Of a DNA stretch of 64,000 nt, positions 36,346 to 49,584 are shown piece after piece (the first letter of the stretch is position 1; every line of letters begins with the position of its first letter). This DNA is from Amblyornis subalaris (taxonomy: Eukaryota > Chordata > Aves > Passeriformes > Ptilonorhynchidae). Location: assembly GCA_018881555.1 (NCBI GenBank), contig JACAXG010000007.1, forward strand, positions 4,230,643-4,294,642. Direction: 5' to 3'. Position numbers and translations under genes: made by a program. The notes below the pieces were generated by a model, which worked only from the letters and a program-made list of their open reading frames with translations, ran no database searches and was not told the DNA's origin.

Positions 36346-37659
36346 TATATATAATTTTCCGAAGAACGTGGTACAACTTAGTTGATTTTTAAATGGATTC
36401 ATACAGTCTACACCATACACTAAAGTGAGAAGATAATTCAGGGTTCCTAAGCTATCCTTGCTAAAAACGAAAATAAAATAAACCTTTAATAGTACTTCCC
36501 CCAAATTCGTATTTTGGTCAATCCTGTTTTTCTTGTTTAAAAGAAAAAAAAAAAAAAAAGAGCTGTAAGCAACAACATTTTGTCTAAAAGTTGTAAGGAA
36601 TTTTCAATGCCAAAGATGCAGCTGTCAATATTACCCGAATGAGCGCTATGTACTATCAGAGGTATAAATCACTCTCCATTGTTTTGATTATGTTTCTATG
36701 GTTTTTAATTTGGAATCAAAATCTTTTATAAGGCTCTATAAATTCACCTGTATATGTTGTTAAAAAGAACACTGGGTGTCTGTACATTTTGCAATGTAAG
36801 ATATAATGTAAGTGAAGTTAAGTATTTTAAGAAAATCATCCCAAGCTCATAAATATGTATACATACATGCATACACACACACACAAACACCCACACATCT
36901 CTCTTTGACATAGTTTTGTGAAACTATACAAATATATTGCCTAAAAATATTTCTCTTGTGGCTAGGAATAGTTGTTGATAGAATTCAAATTACAAAGGCA
37001 AAGTATTATGCCAGACTCTTTTATCACAAAGGAGATTTCCAATTAGGAACATGGCACATTCTCAGCTGACCCCTCTCCCACTGGANTTAAAATGGTGTTG
37101 GCCACCATCTTTGTTGGGAAAAGGATCAAGCCCTTGCATATAATCTTTATGTTCTGTAATAATTCTGTGGTCTGAAACAGTATCTTAGAGCGTTTCTTTT
37201 CTATGAAATATTGAAAAAAGTAAAATTTCAAAGGTAAAGTTTAAAACTACTTTCATGTCCATGGAGTTTAAGTACCATTTACTAAATGTAAAAATCTAGT
37301 AAAATTTTTTTTCTTTTTTTTTTTTTTTGTACTGTGATTTTTTCCCCCCAGTGTACCTTAATACATCAAATAATGGAAACAAATGAGAGCACACTATGTT
37401 ATCAGCCAATGTCTAGCCAAACTTGAACCAATTCCTGGTGATGATTCAATATTAAGTAAAAGAAGAGAAAATGTCTCATTGATAGTGGTGGAATTTGGAC
37501 TGTGCCATCATACAGGAATTCTGCTGTCCCCACCAGTGCTGCCATGGGATGAATGTGTGAGCAGCCACTGCTATGCCATAACAGAGTTTGGGTGTCTTCC
37601 TTTTCTTTGTTGGTTTTGGGTTTTTTTTGTTGTTTATAATGACAGTTTCTNTTTGATAG
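36346..37659. other. Downstream flank or extended 3' UTR
   Basis: AT-rich, with a short (CA)n-like stretch at 36855-36897 and a T-rich run at 37308-37328. No protein family is seen in any frame. It may still be transcribed if the later poly(A) signals are skipped. Confidence 0.4.
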
Positions 37660-37806
37660 GAGTATATAAATCACCTGGATGAAAACCATCCTGCTATGGA
37701 TCCAGACAAGATCCCTGATCAAGTTACAAGAGTTCTTTGTACACCTAGTGGACCAGGCCCTGAAGTTGTTCAGTTAATACTCCAGACAAAAAAGTACGCT
37801 CATTAA
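37660..37806 (+). CDS. Unrecognised exon-like open segment
   Basis: Directly after a T-rich acceptor ('gacagtttctntttgatag') lies a 48-codon frame ending at TAA (37804-37806). It starts EYINHLDENHPAMDPDKIPD and ends LILQTKKYAH. The in-frame codon before it is TAG, so it can be coding only by splicing, entered in phase 0. The composition looks protein-like, with no low complexity. I do not recognise the family. The phase matches the candidate microexon at 34817-34854 and the exon-1 donor, but not exon 4 directly: phase 1 entry gives RVYKSPG and a stop. An ATTAAA at 38026-38031 could serve as poly(A) signal. It could equally be a decayed retrocopy fragment. Confidence 0.35.
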   Translation, partial: EYINHLDENHPAMDPDKIPDQVTRVLCTPSGPGPEVVQLILQTKKYAH

Positions 37807-39693
37807 ACACTTTAATGTGGGCATCTAGCACATTTGTATATTGACAAATTGTTTTATTAATCCTTTAAAAAATGTATATGTTATACAAAACGCAATCAAA
37901 AAAAACCCCCAAACAACTGCAATAGCTATTGATTTGAGCAAACTCAGCAGTGAAATGTTGCTCCTGCTGTGGGTAGCAGAACTTTTAGTTGCCTACAGGC
38001 TTTGTTAATTTTATGAAGAAAAGCAATTAAATTTGTGACAAATATTTCATTTAAAGGAGATTGTTAAATTCTTGTTTCTGCTTTTAAAGCAAGAAAGTCC
38101 TTGCCATTCTTAAACCTGTTTTTTGTTTGTTTCTAAGTAACTTTTTAATATAGACATATGTTGTAAATTATAGTTGGTTTTGGTCTTTGGGAGGAAAAGG
38201 AAAAGGATTTCTATTTCATGAACAGCCGAAATGTTTCTATTTAATGAAACTTCTTTCACATTTTGCATGCCATTTTTTTCTGAAAAAATTATTAACCATA
38301 TCCTGCCCTGTCGGTCATTTCCAAAACTGAGCTCTCCATCAAGTGTGATGTATGTACAGATTTTTTAAATCTTTTTTATTTTTACTAAATATTAAATACT
38401 ATAGATGTTGGTCCATTTATACACAAAAATCTTTCTGAGTTCACTGGGAGAGTCCTAGTGGGAATCACGACAGGATGCAGAACTATCAAGGACAAGGAAG
38501 GTTTTAAGTACTACAGCCTGAACTCTCGAGATAAAGAGGGAGCTTTTGCCTATTTCCCTCACTCACTGTGAATTTTGGTATGCTCACGTTTGATGACACA
38601 AGATCTAGGACACATTAAAACCCAGTACATAGCTGCTGTCCCGAGAGAAGGGCAAATTGGGCAGTACAGAGGCTCAGTTTCTCCCATTTCTTTGTTTTAG
38701 TGGGCATCTCCCACTGAAATTGTCCTGTTCAGTGTCTCCCACGTGTTCCATTGTGCCACTGGGTGCCTATCTGCAGGGGTAGGTGTGTAAATGCCTTCAG
38801 ACATCAGCTCGTGTATTTGCCTCTTCCTTTAAGCAGATGTGATGCAAATGCCGAAGGACTCTGATTTGCATATTGGACACGACAGTGACCCGAAGTGAAT
38901 CAGGAAACGTTTAGATTGGATATTGAGGGGAAATAGTGATACCACAAAACTAGGATAAGGAACGTTCTGAAATCTCCTTCATTAAAGGTTTTCAAGAACA
39001 GTTCAAAAATTACCTGTCAGGGATGATATAAGTGTACTTAAACTTGCCTCAGAGAAAAAGCACGGATAAGGCTCTCGGTCCTGTTTTCCTGTAATACTCC
39101 TAGTAGGGCATGCTAAGCTTTGGAGGATGTAATCTGTGCACAGCTGTAGGGATAAGAATGTTCTATCCTTCAATTAGCTCTTTGAAGCAATATTTAATGT
39201 TTAAATTTACAATTTACGAGCATAATAGAACAAGCTGTCTGTGTGAAGAACTGTCTTTGGAGTAAATTGGAGTTCAAGCAGAGAAGACAGGATCTTATAA
39301 AAGATAACAAAATAGAATCAGGTCTGGAAATCTTTTTTTTTTCCTTCAATTCCTGATTTAGATACATAGCAATGGATTTCTAAGCAGCTTGCCTATTCAA
39401 ATTCCTCAAAACCAGACTTTAGTTTCTTCCAGATGGATTCTTCCAAAACTTAGAAACACTAAACCATGCCACTACTTGAAATAAAATTCCGGTTACTTAA
39501 TGCAAGTTTTTGCTAATATGCCTATTGAGAGAACGAAAAAATGTGTTTCCATGAACATATTCTTAAATTATTGGAACAAGGTGTAGTAATTTTTCAGTAG
39601 TATTGTTGCTAAATTAAGTGAAATGAAAATACATGGATAAATACAATTTGTAAAGATTCCTGCATTGTAGCCACTATATAGTTGTGGGGGGAG

Positions 39694-39729
<36 letters not shown>

Positions 39730-42565
39730 GTTTATAAATATATTTCAAATTCTGGTAAGTTGCCACGGGATTTTTTTCTTACAGTAGTATGCTCCAATCA
39801 GTAAATGTAAACGGAAGGGTAGAAACACATGTGTGGTACTACAAAACTAGACTTGTTCCTTAGTGTAGAATGGAGTTTTGCATTGAAGAGTTAAATTCAG
39901 CCCCTTCTTCATGCATTACGCTCACAATCAAGCACACAACTCAGTTTTTGACTTCCAAAATTTTACCTGCTCATAGAAGGTTTTTTTTTTTCATTCTCTT
40001 TTAAGGTAATATCATTCCTCAGGGTAAAGGGTGGATAAATAGATAGTCTTCCTAGGCTGATAAATTGCAGTTGCAATTTTGCAAGGCTGTTAAATATTTG
40101 TGTGTCTTACCTGGAGAAAGCCGATCGTATCCTGCCACTGTTCCATGTTCAAGTCTTGAGTTTTATGGCATTTGGACTTGTGAATGAAAATCTATACAAA
40201 GGTGTAGGGGCCAAAATAAGCATCTTTGACATGCATTTAGTTATCGCAATTTGATTGGAAAACATTGGCATCAGATGTCTCTAAAGAAGAAAGCTGTTTA
40301 TTCTATTTGCAGTGATGTACAAAGGCAGCCAGTAGGACTTTATTATAATATTGTGCTATGAGAAATTCTGAAACTGTGAGTTAAATCCTTTGCACTGATC
40401 CCTACAATCAGAGATCAAATTCTTCTTAAAGAGCTCCTTCATTTTATTTTGTCTCTAAGAAACGGATACATATATATAAACAAATATACACAGCCACTAC
40501 AATCCATTGTTGAGCATCTGTGTTTTTGTAGATATTCTCATATGTAAGAAATGAGCAAGAACTAACTTGGACAGCTTTCTTGGATTGAAATTGTTTTTGA
40601 ATTTGAATTTGTTAATAAAGTTCATGATATTGACAGACATCAAGAAAAATGAAATCTCTGTGGGTGTAGTTCTCCAGACGGCAAACGCTTCACTTAGGAA
40701 GCATCCTGTCAAAAAACTGTATAAATGCAACTGCTGGAAATCTTGCTGAGTCGAGATGAAAGATGCTGTGCTAAAGCTTTCTTGTTCACTGTGTCAGCAC
40801 TGATTAAAGTGTCTTCTGGATGTTAACCAGTTTAAGCAAGCAGAAGATATCAAAAATTGNGAACAGGATTCAGATAATGTTTACCATTCCTACTGAAGAG
40901 AGACAATTGGGGAATATATACTAAAATACTGATCTGTGTTATACAATATGGAAAAAATAGTTAAGTCAAAGAGTTAAGGAAAGAGAATGCTTTCAAATAC
41001 ACGCACTTCAAAGATTAAAGTTCATCTGATGCTCAACTTAGAAGCATATTTTGGATAATTCACCTTTGATTTGCACTAACGGTGAAGAGCAAGGTATTGT
41101 ATAACAAAGTCTTACAACTATATTATAAAGGGAATGTAACCAAACCAACCTCAAGTTTTAGAAGTCTTGGATCCAAGCATTCGGGCTGCAAAACTGAGCT
41201 GTATTTTATATGCATCAGAGCCTAATTCCATTAAAGGCAATGGCCCAAGTTGCAGTGATCTGAAGGAGAGCAAAAAGAAGTTTTCATTTCTTTCTTTATG
41301 CATTTTTAAGCAAGAGTAGCCTACGATAAAATTATTTGACATCAGAAAAAGGGAAACTTCACCAGCTCTGCTTTTAGAAAGCTGCACAGTCCAGTTTGGA
41401 AATTCGAAAGTTTGGGCATGGCTATGTAGACATTTCTGATAATTTTATCTCAAAGCAAAATAACACATGAAGTTAAATGATATCACTGTTTGGGTTTTGT
41501 ATTAAGATGAAGACAGAAGTGCAATCCTGAAAAGACAGATTCATGTTTTTATTATGCAGAAGTTCAGAAAACTAAAAATTCATTGGAGCAGAGTATTCTT
41601 ACCCTGCCATAGCTGCTGGTTGAAAATGTGAGCATAATAAGCAAAGAAAATACAAAGCTCAACCTCGTGGATGTTTCAGAAGGTTTTGCTCTGGAAGGTA
41701 ACAAACAGGTCCTAAGCACATTATCTCCTTTCAGACCTGGGCTGAAAGATGTTTCCTATCATCTTTTCTGATCTAACAGAGTATAAAAGCAGTCCTGTCA
41801 AGGGTTTGCATGTTCACCTCAGTGGAGAGAGGGCATTCCTATTTGTTGAGAATAACATGGAAAAAAGACCTAGATGAAGCCTGATGTCAAAATTGCCTAG
41901 TAATTCCATCCCCATCACTACAGCTTTTCTAGACAGGTATCAGAATAATTTAGGGCTGAAACTTTATGGAATGCTGATGGAAAAGCGGGTGTTCCTATGT
42001 GAAGAAGAAAAAGAGAGGAAGAGAGAAAGAGAGAGAACGTTCTCTGCTCTTCCTAGTCTCACAGACAACATTAATTGGTACTTAAATAGTGTTTTGTTCG
42101 GGAACATAAATATCACGAAAGAGATTCCGCCACGAGAGCAATATATTTGTTGTGGCTTACTCTATCTGCAAAAAAAAAATGATGAATGCAAGCAAAGATT
42201 TTCCTGCTCAACCCCCTGAAGATGAGGCTAAATGATGCCCTTGGAGCTCACAGCCATTCAATTTCTGAGAGAGGCTCGGTTTGATTTACATTCTGGCTGT
42301 CAACAAAGGAAGAGAAGAGAGACAGGGTGCTGGAAGTTAAAGATAGGTAATTAATATAATCCAGGGGGAAAATGCAATATACCTTGTAATAATATCATTA
42401 AACCTCACTGAGCTGCTCGAAACGATCTGTTAAAAATTAAGCAAACAAGCAAACAAAACCCCCCAAACAAGAAATAAATCTGCTTCTCGGCACTCCAAGT
42501 ACACATTTACATTAGATCAATCACAGCTAAGTTGAAAAATAATGACTTTCTATTCTATTCATATT
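37807..42565. other. Gene-poor downstream flank, part 1
   Basis: AT-rich sequence with no recognisable gene. It contains a (TG)n microsatellite (39695-39730) and a pair of inverted octamer motifs (38842-38871). Open frames are short and lack family motifs. Confidence 0.55.
39695..39730. repeat. (TG)n microsatellite
   Basis: About 18 TG units with one C substitution near the 3' end, followed by TTTATAAATA. Confidence 0.95.
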
Positions 42566-42569
42566 TTTC

Positions 42570-42830
42570 TTAGCCCTATTTCCAGGGGATTGGAAGGGGG
42601 GGGCAGTCCTGGCATCCAGCACCTCCCTGGGGACAGGGATGGGGTGAGGCTGATCCAGGCTCTTGGCCCATGGGGAGGGGTCAGGATCAGGCTCAGTGCA
42701 GGGAACCAGGGTCAGCCCCGGCCATGGCCGTTCCATGGCTCCATGCCAGGGAGCCTCTCACCACACCCCCGGTAGGACGGGGCCACCCTTGGTTGCAGTG
42801 GCCCAGAGCCAGCCCTGAGGCCCCAGAATC
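42570..42830 (-). repeat. GC-rich dispersed repeat, copy A
   Basis: A sharply GC-rich island in AT-rich sequence. Its minus-strand reading shares the order 'accctggttccc', 'cccatgggcca' and 'tgtccccagggaggtgct' with the plus strand at 45100-45370. Spurious translations of both copies share LTLVP...PVPREVL. I cannot name the family; it may be part of a retroelement. Confidence 0.55.
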
Positions 42831-45095
42831 AAACATTCTGGAACATTCCTCGTCCTATTGTGAAAATTTGACAATCTACAGACTGCCTTCTGGATATATT
42901 ATTATATATTCTGCTTCAAATACTACTTTTTAAAGCATGATACTTCCTTGTGCTTTTCACCATTTATGTCAGCTATTTTTGGGAGGGTGCCTGTCATTAT
43001 GAATAGTTAAGTAACAGACTTACCAGTCTAACTTTTAAATTGTACCTTTATAATTATAGATGGAGTTCAATTAGCCCTTATCATATAGAAGCTGTGATTG
43101 AGGCTCCTGGGTTTAATTTTGCTGCTTTAATTCCTGTTGTAACTTCCTGCATTACAATACAGGAATTAATTTAATTTTATTATTAATGAAATAAAATTTT
43201 CTTCTATTTAGTAAATCTGATCTAAGAAGTACCCCTTAACTGGCAAAAGACTGAGGCAAAATCAAGTAGCTTACTGTTTTTCTTTTTTATATAAATAATT
43301 TCCAGTGCTCAGGAATAAGGACATGAAATGCAGTAACAGAAAATATTTGAAGTCTGCACGCTGATTTACTGGAGTGGGGAAATTGCTTTCCTGTCTCCTT
43401 TCTATCTGGAGTAAACTGTAGACCACCATTTGCAAGCAAACTTTTAAGGTGTTTAATTCTTCATTCACAGACTTAAATCTATCACTTTGCTGGGCACATT
43501 GCTGATATTCACAGATCTAAAGCTTCAGGGAAGAGAAAAAAAAAAAACAAACCCAAAAATCTTATGTCCTCATCCCAAATGTAGCTGTCAGCACTGGAAA
43601 ATCTATGGAAATTGAAAAAATATTTATTTTAAAGATAGACATCTATTGACTGCTGTTCTGTGTGCTTTTATATCCTTTATTAGTAAGCAAAATAGACTCC
43701 AGTGTTATGACAAATGCCTGTATCACTATCCTTATTTTCCTGAAGCACAACTGAGAAACTTCATACTNCAGTTTATTGCAGAGGTGAGAACAGAACCTAG
43801 TTCCTCAATCAAAACTGTAAGAGGAAAACCACCACAACAGTGATTATAAAATAAAATAATGTGAAATCACATGGGTGCTACCATACTGAGCTCTCCCCAC
43901 ATCCAGGTTNATGAGCTAACTAGCAGTCTAGAGAGCAATATGCAATTTGGTGCCCTTGGTCTCTCTGTCAAAAGAATATATAATTATTCTTTTCAAAATG
44001 GGACAGCTTCAAAGAGGAAAATTAAGAGCTCTTCATCTTTCCACTCAGAGCCTAAATCCTTTTGGATTTGATGATTAGGGAGGGTTGGGAAAAGGAAATT
44101 TGGTTTAGATCCCATCATATTAAAGAAGCATTTGTCCTCAGCAGCCAAGATTATGAGCAAATACTATGATCATATGGCATAAAAAGGGCCTCTATCAGCA
44201 TTTCTTTGTCTGGTAGTTTTCTGTCCAATACNTATTTTTGGCAAACATCTATTTTGGTAAAAATAGGTTTCTGTTTTGTTAAGATGTTTGTTAAGATGTT
44301 AAAGACCAGGTACCCAAGATTTCCTGAGCAGCTGGTATGACTTCCGGAATATTTTATCAGGATGTGAGAAATCTGTATTCAGTTCTTCCCATCTCACGTA
44401 ATTTCTGCATCCACATCCAGCTTGGAAGAATTTCTAACCAGCAAGCTGGAGGATTATCACCTTTTCTTCTGTTGCAGTCTACAAGAGCATTTAAACATCT
44501 CTTGGTGCAGGAACCAGGCACACTTGCCACCTCCCGTGGCTTATCACTGATTAAATACAGGCTCGTTTGCTTGCTCTCCAGGGAGTGTTTAGTCCTGTGT
44601 GAAAAGTTCTGCTCAGTAGGTATTTGTAGATGACACAGAGAGTGGCACTGGGCACACAACAGAACCATTAGAGAGCTTGCTTTCCTGCCAAAGGGAGAGA
44701 TCAAGACAACAAACATCCCCTGACATGCTGCTCATGTAGATGAAAGTCTTACCAGAAAATATTTGGACGTAATGCTGGTAAGGGCCGTCTAAAAATCCTG
44801 CACTAAGAGAATGCATTGCTGGGAAGGACTTACCTGGTATTTACCTGGCAGATGTTGAAAAGTTCACAGATTCTGGACAATTGGATAAATTTTCTGTAGG
44901 GTCTTTCCTGAATCATCCTACAGATGACAATAAAATTACCATATCAGTTGAGTTGGGAAACAATACCTCTTCTCTGTTTCCCTGGAATAAGTGCTTGCAC
45001 TCTAGCATTATAAACTGCAAACACACGGAGAAGATATAAAGTAAGAATGTGGCTTATGGAAATACCGGTATAAAAACAGGATTTGCCCACCCCTC
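42831..45095. other. Between the two inverted GC-rich repeats
   Basis: AT-rich sequence. Short open frames on both strands (119 codons or fewer) show no family. No other repeat that I can name. Confidence 0.5.
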
Positions 45096-45390
45096 AGATT
45101 CCCATGGACCACTTTGATGGCCTCAGACATCCCGAGGCTACATCTCACCCTGGTTCCCCTCACCAGGCCTGATGCTGACCTCTACCCATGGGCCAGTGCT
45201 TCAGCCCTTCCTTGGCCCAGTCCTGTCCCCAGGGAGGTGCTCAGTTCCCAGGGCTGGGGCTGTCTCCATCTGCTCTCTGCCTGGGATGGTGGGATGGGCC
45301 CTGTCCTCACAGCCCTGGGGAGCCCCCATCCCCCAAGCACCCTGACACCAGGAGGTCACTGTTCCCAGTTCTCCTGCCTTGCTGCAGGAT
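45096..45390 (+). repeat. GC-rich dispersed repeat, copy B
   Basis: Second copy, in the opposite orientation to the one at 42570-42830 and about 2.3 kb away. It has diverged, with clear blocks around 45147-45160, 45187-45195 and 45225-45243. It extends to a CT-rich end near 'ccttgctgcagg'. Confidence 0.55.
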
Positions 45391-47254
45391 CAGCACTTTG
45401 AATGCCATTATCAACATAGGTTGACCTAAGCTATTCTTACAGACTTTACTAATGCAGGCAGGACATGCCTCCACTGTAAAAGGGAGGTTCCAAACATGAT
45501 GGGAAAAGAATATTTCATTTTGAGACGCAGGTTTGTTTGGATAATTTCACTTCCTTGATGTTACTGTGAAACACTAGAGTATTTAGACTGCAAAACAATA
45601 GCTGTTTCAAATAAATCAAACAGGAATATTTCCTGTGCATATGTTGTCACTAATGTTACTCAAGGTCCTCGTTTTATTTTCTTGGTCTTGGCTCACTCTT
45701 GGAAAGGAAAACCTTGCACCTATAACAGGCCTGTCTCTTCCTCTATCCCCAATTTCATCCCCCTCTGAGACGCTTAAATTGGCCTGACCAGGTACCTTGA
45801 ACGAGTGAGATAATGAGAGACATATGAAAAGAAGTTAATTTGAAGAATTTTGTGCACTTGATGGTGTGCAGGTAAAATCCTACTTCAATTCCAGTTTCAT
45901 CTAAATAAACCAAGGAGCACACAGGTAGGTTCTCAGCCTCCTATGTGTGAACATCTTGCCCTGACATGTCCATTGTAAAGAGGACAAACTGACACATTAA
46001 TCAAAATACCAAATATCTGTGTAGAACTACAATTTTACAGTTGAGTGAATAAACATAATCTATGAATGCAAACTGAATTAAAAAGTGAGGTATGGGGTTG
46101 TCCCTTTCAAAGTCATAGCACAGATCTCACAACTTAGGGAAGAAGAAATGAGCTAATATAAAAAGGTATCTGAATTAATCACTCTGCACTCCTGAGANAG
46201 GCTGATTATAGCAGAAGTTTGTCAATTTGTCAGCAGCCATCCGGACTACGCTGCTTCCAGACCATATTGTTAGAAGTGAAGAGCTCTCCCTGCTCCCATC
46301 CTATTCCCAGGATTTGTGTTCCCTTAGGGCTTTCAAAGAAGAAAGAAGAGAGCATCAGAGACTGTTCTGTCTTGATGCTGATGAGAATACCTCTCTGGAT
46401 TGATCTTGTATTTTAACACCCTGTTGTATTCCCCCTGCACTTATTCAACATACAGGAGCTAAATTGGGAGAAAATGTCTTTCTTAAAAAGATCAAAACCT
46501 CAGTAGGCTTTGAACCCTTAAATAATATGGAAGATTACAAGAAGCCCATTCAAGTTAGAAGAATCTGCTTATCACCTTGAGTTACATCAGTACCATCCTT
46601 CTCTTTATTGCCCTCAGACTGGGCAGAATCAAAGATAAAATAGCATAAAAAATGACACCCTGTGGCCTGCTGATTTCTGGCTGCCATTTGTATGTTAAAT
46701 CACCAGCAGCTGTCATGATCAGAAAGTGTGGTAGTCAGTGTCGGAGGGGGTAAACACACAGGCAAAAAATGAGGGCTTGTTTCCTTGAGGGAAGGAGGCA
46801 GAACAAAGCAGAAATGGAGCGGTATGGACAGTGCAGGTGGTGAATGAATAACTAAAAATGTTGTCTGAGGAATATGGGGCAAGTGCATTATACATGTACA
46901 TACCTCGGTCCCTCTGTCTGCGTGTGTATTGGGTATTGCCTCTCAAAAACTGAATGGAAAATGCTTTTAAATGCCAGGTGTTTTTATTAGGTTTGTTTTT
47001 GTGTGCTCATGTCATACAGTAGCTACTACAGTAAGCAAAACTTTGGAGTTTCGGAAGGTTGCAGCTGACTCTCCTATTTGGGGGACACCGCCATCTGCTT
47101 TTGGTTAGCTTTCTTTGAATGAACTGGGGGTCAGACCATTCCCGTGGAACCATCCCTTGGGCTGTACTCAAGCTGGAGAGTGGCTCCTTCGCAACTCGCA
47201 ACCCAAAAGAAATCAGCTGTTGAAAGTAAGTTTTATCTAAAAATACTTTATGGC
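45391..47254. other. Gene-poor flank, part 2
   Basis: No gene, RNA gene or named repeat seen. Short open frames on the minus strand at 46700-46946 and 47007-47354 are Pro/Ser-rich and spurious. Confidence 0.5.
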
Positions 47255-47715
47255 TGTNGTGGTTTAGGGGTGGTAGTCTCCAATTCAGGTTTCCTACAGA
47301 AACCACGCCAAACCACGCGCTGCTTGCTCGCTCCCTCCTCCCTCTCCCTTTCACTCAGTCCTCCCTCTCGCCCTCCCGCTGTGGCAGGGTGGAGTGGAGA
47401 ATAGGAGGCACAAAAGGTAAAGATCGCGGGTTGAGGTATGAACAATTTACTGGGAACTGCAATGAAATAANAAAATGAACAGTAACAGCAACAGTATTAA
47501 CAAAAGTGTGCAAGATTCACGTGCAAATGCTCNCCACTATACCATGTGGAGCCTGACAATACCCAACCGCGGCCACGCTACCCCAGCCTGTAAGGGAGCT
47601 CTTCCCCTCTTCCTGGGAAATGATGTGAGGTGGTCTGGAATAACCTCTGGGTCCTAGCCATGCTCCCCTCATGGCTACTGCAGNGATTAGCCCTGACCTG
47701 GTTGGAACNAGGGCA
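47255..47715 (-). mobile_element. ERV-type solo LTR
   Basis: It begins TGTNGTGGTTTA and ends ...GGGCA. It is flanked by atggc (47250-47254) and atgtc (47716-47720), a 5-base target duplication with one mismatch. It shares the order 'gagaataggaggcacaaaagg', 'aacaatttac..gcaatgaaataa', 'gatgtgaggtggtctggaataacctc' and 'ggctactgcag' with the LTR at 50421-50848. The minus orientation is inferred by comparison with the related LTR at 16773. Confidence 0.75.
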
Positions 47716-49584
47716 ATGTCTCCAAACAATGATTTAAAAAATTTCTGAGCAATCACAGGTCAAAGGGTGCTGGGTATATTCAACGTTTTGCAAAAGCAAG
47801 TTGCTACATTAAACGAGAGCCTGACTTCCTTTCTCCCACAATTATGGATGCAGCATTTCCATCATCTTTATTTCAACATTAAGCTTTCTTTGTTCAACAA
47901 ACAGAAGACACGTTTACAGATGTCTGCTGGGAGGGTACNGTGAATTTTTCTTCCTCCCTTAGCTGCCTATTTATGCAATCCATGCTGAGCACTGTTTTGC
48001 AGGTAGGAANTTAGGCATGAAACGATGTTGGATTCCTCCTGTTTGTAGATTGCGTAAATTTCAACTGATGGAGTCTCATCTGATACCTCTTTTAGCACTT
48101 CACTGGNAAGTATCTTTCCTTGACAGCCTGCCACTCTTCAAGAAGGATCCTTTCCTTTTGTTCCTAATCTCTGCACAGCATTGCCTTCTCTTTGTTTGAT
48201 GGATCCCTTCTCCAGAATTCACAATCTTTAATAAACACATCATCNCACAAAATGCTTTCATCTATTCTTTAGATTTTGTAACATCTCTAGAAATTATTTT
48301 GCTCCTTTCTACGTGTTTTGCATAAAGTTGTCAGCAAATCTGTTTACTTCACTCTCAGAGGACTAAAGTTTTTACTTTCTAAAAAATCCCTTTGTTCTTC
48401 TCCCAGTTCAGTTACTATTCATCAGATGGCTTGCACTCTTTGGTGGTGGTTTTTTAACCATTCACCGTGACGACTGAATTGATCACACGCAAGTCCAGGG
48501 CTCAGATATCCCACTGGTATCAGTGTAAAAGAAAAATCTAAGATCCAGATTTTTATTATATGCAAAATACTTGCAGCAGAGTCTTGAATTTTTACATTTC
48601 AGCATGTGTTACAAATTGACACCATCCAACATCCCCGTAAAAATATACTTGGCATTCTGTAGTATTTATAAAAAGGTTACTCACATGTATCATAAAAATT
48701 CTGCTTCATATTCCATGTGATTTGTTGATTAATGAAATGCANGCAATGAATCAGTACAAAGACAAAATATCCTTTCTTACCCATACTTGGGTGTGGACAT
48801 CAGATTTTTATTTATCAGNATTAGTAAAAAAATAGTACACATGATACCCACTTGTAACAGTTTAATTATGAAAGTCAATAGTGAGATTTAGACAACCAAA
48901 CAGAAAACCAGAAGGGAAAATATTCAACAATGAGAACTGGGAACCTGATATATGTGGTACTGAAATTCAGTGGTACTTCATAGAAGATGTGCAGGAAAGA
49001 TGGCCTGATGACAGAGGGTAAGCAGGGATGAAAAAACCTTAAAGCTTAGAGCTTTTCTCCACAGAAATATCAATTCTGGAATTCCACTACTTGTGGAAGA
49101 ACAGAGATCAGTCTGGAGACTCATAACCTTCAGAACTAATGAAGACAAAATGCTCAAGCTTAGGAGTGGCTGACCTTTTGGAACTTTGCAAGTTTGAGTT
49201 GTGGTTGCATGNCATAGCCTAGATGGATCCCACCCAAGTTTAGACATCAAAACTAGATGACCTCGTTAGGATATGGCAGTAAGTTGCTAAATAATACATG
49301 GAAAGAGGGAATTGTATCAGGGAAAGCTGAAATTGCACTGAAATGACTGGTGGTGCTGCTTACCTGGCCAAGAAGCAGTCAGGATTACACAGACTTCAAA
49401 TGTTGNTGGCTTCATTTAGGCACCAAAACTTCAATATGATAAACTCAATCTTAGAAACCTCATCTTCTTAACTCCTAAGGCAGAGAGTTCTCTGAAGAGT
49501 TCAGAAGCTCTATATTGGCCAGAGAAATCTTCACTTTTTAAATCTTGGCTAAACTGAGTAATTGTGTTCATACACATTGATCAG
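47716..49584. other. Gene-poor flank, part 3
   Basis: AT-rich, with no recognised gene or repeat. Confidence 0.5.
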
